Shown: positions 60,484-64,000 of the stretch, in pieces
Layout: each line of letters opens with the position of its first letter
How positions within the stretch are numbered: position 1 is the first letter of the stretch
Source of the DNA: WJJR01 sp964440935
Lineage (GTDB): Bacteria; Zixibacteria; MSB-5A5; WJJR01
NCBI GenBank assembly: GCA_964440935.1
Contig: CAYTTY010000009.1
Location: forward strand, 1-64,000
Length of the DNA stretch: 64,000 nucleotides
Direction of reading: 5' to 3'
Position numbers and translations under genes: made by a program
The notes under the pieces: model-generated
What the model was told of the DNA's origin: nothing
Databases searched by the model: none
What the model saw: only the letters and a program-made list of their open reading frames with translations

Positions 60484-63400
60484 TTAGAACGTGAAGCGCC
60501 ACTCGCCCTGCGGAGCGGGGCCGAGGCCAGTCACGTAGACAAGCAGATAGCTCTCGTCAGCGGCATCCACACCACCACTCAGATCAACGTCGCCGTTGTA
60601 GGCATCCGGATAAATCTGATTTCCGGACAGCAACCAGCAAACGTCGAGCAGGTTGACGGTGTTGTCGTCGTTGACGTCGCCGCGGGCAAAGCCAGCCCAT
60701 TTGGCCGCACGTGCAGCCAATTCAACGGCACTGGCTTCCATCGCGTTCTCGTCACCCGTTGCCGCATCCACGGCGAACAGTGCTTCATGGAAGTTGATGG
60801 TGCCATTGGCCGGCAGCAACTGGCCCTTCATCGTGAGAATGCCACCCCAGTCTTGTTCTGGGAATGTGCTTTCCGTCGGGTCAGACGGACCGGTCTCATA
60901 CTGCGGCGTACGAGCCACGGCGACCTCCCACAGCTCTTCCCAAGGATCGGCGTCTTGGCCACCCTGCCACGGTCCGTCATACAGACCGACGACAGCGCCG
61001 CTACCATCACCCTGACCGAACGGATTGATACGCTGCGGACGATTCGCAGTCGGATCAATGCCACCGTAGGCGGTCGGCAGATTCGGATCGAAGACACCAA
61101 ACGCCAATGTCGGTGAGGCAAAATCATAGATCAGGTAGCCGTTGAACGCGAGGCTGTGGAAGCCGACGTTCGTGGCGAAGTTCGGGCGAACATCCCAGTC
61201 GTGGAATGAACCACCATAGATCGGACCCTTGTCGACACCGTCACGGTCGGTGACTTCCCAACGACGGAGCTTGAAGTCGCCGTAGAGCGGATCGTACGCA
61301 CCGACTTCGATGGCGACGATACGGGTTCCGACGGCTTCGCCGAAGGTTCCGACGCGCGCGAGGTTGGTGTCCACGTACGCGGTCCGAATCCACTCACCGT
61401 TGATTTCGGTCGCTGTACCCGGGCAACCGCCTTCACGCTTGTAGCCCAACAGGACGTCTTCGGCACCCTGGAAGTCGCAACTCGGACCCGGGAACGGATC
61501 CGGAAGGAACTCGTTCTCGTAGTTGTCGTAGACGTTCGCCTGATGGAACTGGGCGATCGGCGGGACCACGGTGCTGTCCCACTCACCGGCAAGGTAGAAG
61601 CCAGCATCATAGACATCCTGCGAACCGGTGCCATCCCAGTCGAGGTCGTTGGCTTCATCGTCGTCACCGAGCTGGCCATCGTTGTAGACCGTCTCGACGC
61701 GTTCGACGTCCAGCGTGTTCCATTCGAGAACTGTGCTGGCGTTGAAGCAACCACCCTGATAACGGATGGTGAGCAACGGATGCGTGCCCCAGAGGACGCG
61801 ATCCGGATCATTGCTCACGAACTCGATGATTTCATCGTCAATACCGCGTTCGAGACCGGTACCGTCGTACAGCCAGTCGACGTCAGTCGTCGCACCGGCG
61901 GTCAACGGATCGGTGACGGTCACGCCGGAGGTGCGAACGATTGCCGCACCCGCCGCCATGCGGGTATTGTTCCGATCACGGTCGTCTTTCGGCTTCAGAG
62001 CTGAGCTCAGCTCAGTCATCTTCTGATCATACCGTGTGAGTTCGTTGTCATACGCATCCAGCAGGATACGCTGGGTCTTGTCGAGGGTACCCGGCTGGTA
62101 GTAGACGTTGTAATTGGCGTCGATCGAGCGGTTCGCCACAGCGGCCGCCATCTGCGACTGCGTGCTGGTGAACCGGTTCGACACGACATCCGGTGCCGGA
62201 TCATAGATGTTGAATCCGGTGAAGTCCAGATCATCACAACCGATGTTGCTGAGAACGTCCGGTTCGGTGTACGGGACACCCGCACCGGTGCCGAACTCAA
62301 CACCAATCAGAGTTGAGTAGACGTTCTGCTTAACGATCGGACGAATGCCGCTGTTGAATTCATACGCGGCAATCATGCCGCCGGAGCCCGGCGAAACACC
62401 GCCCGACCGCGTCGACAGAATGGCGTAGTTGGTGGTGCCGGCCACATCCGACGATACCGCGGTACCGTTGACCAGGCTGAAGAACGGCACTTCGATGTCC
62501 CAGACGGGTACGAAGTTGACCAGGTCAAGCAGCCACCACTTGCCGTTACGATCGCCGGCGAACATGTAGTTGTCGCATGTGATCGTGACGTGCTGCGGAA
62601 CCATGAACACGCCGTCCCCGGCAAAGTTATGAACCGGAGCACCGGTGTTCTTGTCGATGGCGAAGACACCACCCTGATCGAGTCCGTCGAGGTTGCAATA
62701 GACAAAGTTACGGCCAATGGCCGGTGCGCCATACAGCGAACGCTGCTGGCTGAACGACCACGTCGCCGTGCCGGCGGCTTTGTCAATTTTGTAACGGTAA
62801 CCGCTGGTTCCGGTCAAGCCTGAACTGCTGGCGTAGAGATCGCCACCGTCCAGTGAGACGCCTGCCGGGAAGCCGTCAGCGTTACCACTGACAAAGTTCC
62901 AGTTAATCGCGCCCGTGGCCGCATCGATACTGTAAATGGAGCCATTTGCCAATCCGGCATCGGCCGTACCGACAAACAGATCGGTACCGTCAAAGGCGGC
63001 ATTGTGGATAATGCCCGCATCGAGCGTAATCGGATTGGTTGCCCAACCGCCGAACAATGTACCGTCGAGCGCATTGAACGCAAACAGATCACCCTCTTCG
63101 GTGCCGATGACGACGATGTCAAGACTGGAGATGTACACGGCTGCGCCAAAGCGCTGCGTGCCGCCGAGACCCGGACCGGTCGCGCCGGGGAACGGACTGT
63201 TCGCCCAGTTGGCTGCCGTGAGGTCGAGATCCCATTGGCTGATCGCCTGGGCTGTACCGCCCGTCAGGTAGGCGAAGCCGCCATCCACTGTGACGTTGCC
63301 ACGGTTGGATGAGAAGATGTACGGCGTTCCAGAGACCTGATTGCCCGGAGCACCAGTGGCCAGATCAAAGACCTGGGTCTCCTGGTCGCTGGAAATGTAG

Positions 63401-64000
63401 ACACGATCTTCGGCCACAGTGGCCTGGGTGAAGCTCATCAGGTTGGGCAGATCGGCAAACCAGACCGGGTTGAGCTGGCATGGATCACCGACTTCGATCG
63501 TGGTGGCCGAGGTGCGTTCGTAGTCGTGTGCAAAGGTGTTCCAGTCGTCCGGACCCGGAGCCGCACACGCCACTTCTTCCGCCTCGACCTCTTCACAACA
63601 GATGAAGGCCTCGTAGACCAGGTCGTAGTCGCCGCCGAAGACCTCATCCATGTAGACCCAATCCGGAATCACACCGGCGAAGAAACCGCTGCGTCCCGTG
63701 GGTGTGCCACCGTCGTCGGTCAGGACCGAGATGATATCGGTGGCCGGGTCGGGTGTGTTCCCGGAGAGACCGACGGAGACGATGATATCCTCACCCGGAC
63801 CGAACTCATAGTCCGTGAAATCGACGACCGTCCAATCCGGGAAACAGTTGATCTGGCTGAACGGAATATCGATTGACTCGACGTGGTTCGGATCGAGCGG
63901 ATCGTACGGAGTTCCGAAGGCCATCGGATACATCCGTCCACCGAAGGTCGGACCATTCGTGCCCCACAAGGTGACACGGTAAGTCGGCTCGGTGCCTTCC
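60484..64000 (-). CDS. Large secreted protein with PQQ-like propeller and C-terminal dockerin-like repeats (5' end outside window)
   Basis: More than 1,170 codons; the frame is open through base 64000 (reading EGTEPTYRVTLWGTNGPTF at the edge), so the start and signal peptide are missing. A region of beta-propeller phrases (ADLPNLMSFTQATVAEDRVYISSD, GTLFGGWATNPITLDAGIIHNAAFDGTDLFVG, GAINWNFVSGNADGFPAGVSLDGGDLYASS) resembles PQQ-type WD-like repeats. The middle part (asparagine/aspartate-rich, VLWGTHPLLTIRYQGGC) is unassigned. The end has two EF-hand-like dockerin motifs, GDVNDDNTVNLLDVCWLL and GDVDLSGGVDAADESYLLV, which bind calcium and anchor proteins to cohesins or cell-surface partners. The terminator lies 30 bp downstream. 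Confidence 0.75.
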   Translation of the reverse strand, partial: EGTEPTYRVTLWGTNGPTFGGRMYPMAFGTPYDPLDPNHVESIDIPFSQINCFPDWTVVDFTDYEFGPGEDIIVSVGLSGNTPDPATDIISVLTDDGGTPTGRSGFFAGVIPDWVYMDEVFGGDYDLVYEAFICCEEVEAEEVACAAPGPDDWNTFAHDYERTSATTIEVGDPCQLNPVWFADLPNLMSFTQATVAEDRVYISSDQETQVFDLATGAPGNQVSGTPYIFSSNRGNVTVDGGFAYLTGGTAQAISQWDLDLTAANWANSPFPGATGPGLGGTQRFGAAVYISSLDIVVIGTEEGDLFAFNALDGTLFGGWATNPITLDAGIIHNAAFDGTDLFVGTADAGLANGSIYSIDAATGAINWNFVSGNADGFPAGVSLDGGDLYASSSGLTGTSGYRYKIDKAAGTATWSFSQQRSLYGAPAIGRNFVYCNLDGLDQGGVFAIDKNTGAPVHNFAGDGVFMVPQHVTITCDNYMFAGDRNGKWWLLDLVNFVPVWDIEVPFFSLVNGTAVSSDVAGTTNYAILSTRSGGVSPGSGGMIAAYEFNSGIRPIVKQNVYSTLIGVEFGTGAGVPYTEPDVLSNIGCDDLDFTGFNIYDPAPDVVSNRFTSTQSQMAAAVANRSIDANYNVYYQPGTLDKTQRILLDAYDNELTRYDQKMTELSSALKPKDDRDRNNTRMAAGAAIVRTSGVTVTDPLTAGATTDVDWLYDGTGLERGIDDEIIEFVSNDPDRVLWGTHPLLTIRYQGGCFNASTVLEWNTLDVERVETVYNDGQLGDDDEANDLDWDGTGSQDVYDAGFYLAGEWDSTVVPPIAQFHQANVYDNYENEFLPDPFPGPSCDFQGAEDVLLGYKREGGCPGTATEINGEWIRTAYVDTNLARVGTFGEAVGTRIVAIEVGAYDPLYGDFKLRRWEVTDRDGVDKGPIYGGSFHDWDVRPNFATNVGFHSLAFNGYLIYDFASPTLAFGVFDPNLPTAYGGIDPTANRPQRINPFGQGDGSGAVVGLYDGPWQGGQDADPWEELWEVAVARTPQYETGPSDPTESTFPEQDWGGILTMKGQLLPANGTINFHEALFAVDAATGDENAMEASAVELAARAAKWAGFARGDVNDDNTVNLLDVCWLLSGNQIYPDAYNGDVDLSGGVDAADESYLLVYVTGLGPAPQGEWRFTF

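Overview
The window looks like a chromosomal stretch of an uncultured, diderm (Gram-negative) bacterium of the FCB/Zixibacteria kind; that placement is an inference. The evidence is an apolipoprotein N-acyltransferase, a LapA-type inner-membrane protein, a C25 (gingipain-type) protease with a Por/type IX-like C-terminal sorting domain, a second secreted protein ending in a FlgD/sorting-like domain, dockerin-like repeats, and a MurE with the meso-diaminopimelate signature DNPR. No tRNA, rRNA or CRISPR array was recognised.

Layout. 1-16,150 is mixed housekeeping: an iodotyrosine-deiodinase-like nitroreductase, a secreted protein, a cation/proton antiporter, MazG, ValS, a DUF4139 protein, a TPR protein, PriA, a polytopic membrane protein, and a set of three small envelope genes (32 aa, LapA-like, 96-aa coiled coil) lying between repeat blocks. 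16,155-25,460 holds purM, lnt, a beta-propeller protein and a glycan-type cluster (GNAT/FemAB-like, two GT4, one GT2). The C25 protease (25,722-28,160) is divergent from a compact division and cell-wall (dcw) operon, mraZ-rsmH-ftsL-ftsI-murE-murF-mraY-murD-ftsW-murG-murC-ftsQ-ftsA-ftsZ (28,657-45,268). Most of its junctions are 1-4 nt overlaps or short gaps, and it is closed by a terminator. Upstream of mraZ are five 10-bp blocks with GTGG/TTGG in exact register, a convincing MraZ operator. From 45,786 to 50,980 come a lipoprotein, a UbiE-like methyltransferase, a rhodanese, a DoxX/MauE protein, a second methyltransferase, and a YeeE/YedE transporter preceded by a 44-codon gene. From 51,895 to 58,994, on the minus strand, are a site-2 protease and two tandem paralogues of a membrane-fused spermidine-synthase-like protein. 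The right edge is a large secreted protein with dockerin-like repeats that runs off the window.

The most unusual content is in the intergenic DNA: a family of nested, modular palindromic repeats. A shared outer shell (TAGAGCGATTGTCAGAA... and GGGCGTGTTGAAAAA... ends) encloses interchangeable palindromic cores. One is a GAGGCTCCCGCCGAGCC core, one a GGGCGTATTGAATACGCCC core, and one a GTAGGTGCGGCTCTTAGCC core. The first core also occurs as two directly repeated units flanking a REP-associated tyrosine transposase (RAYT) at 59,538-59,990 that carries a single in-frame amber codon. This suggests a RAYT-mobilised REP/BIME-like system in which modules have been nested and swapped.
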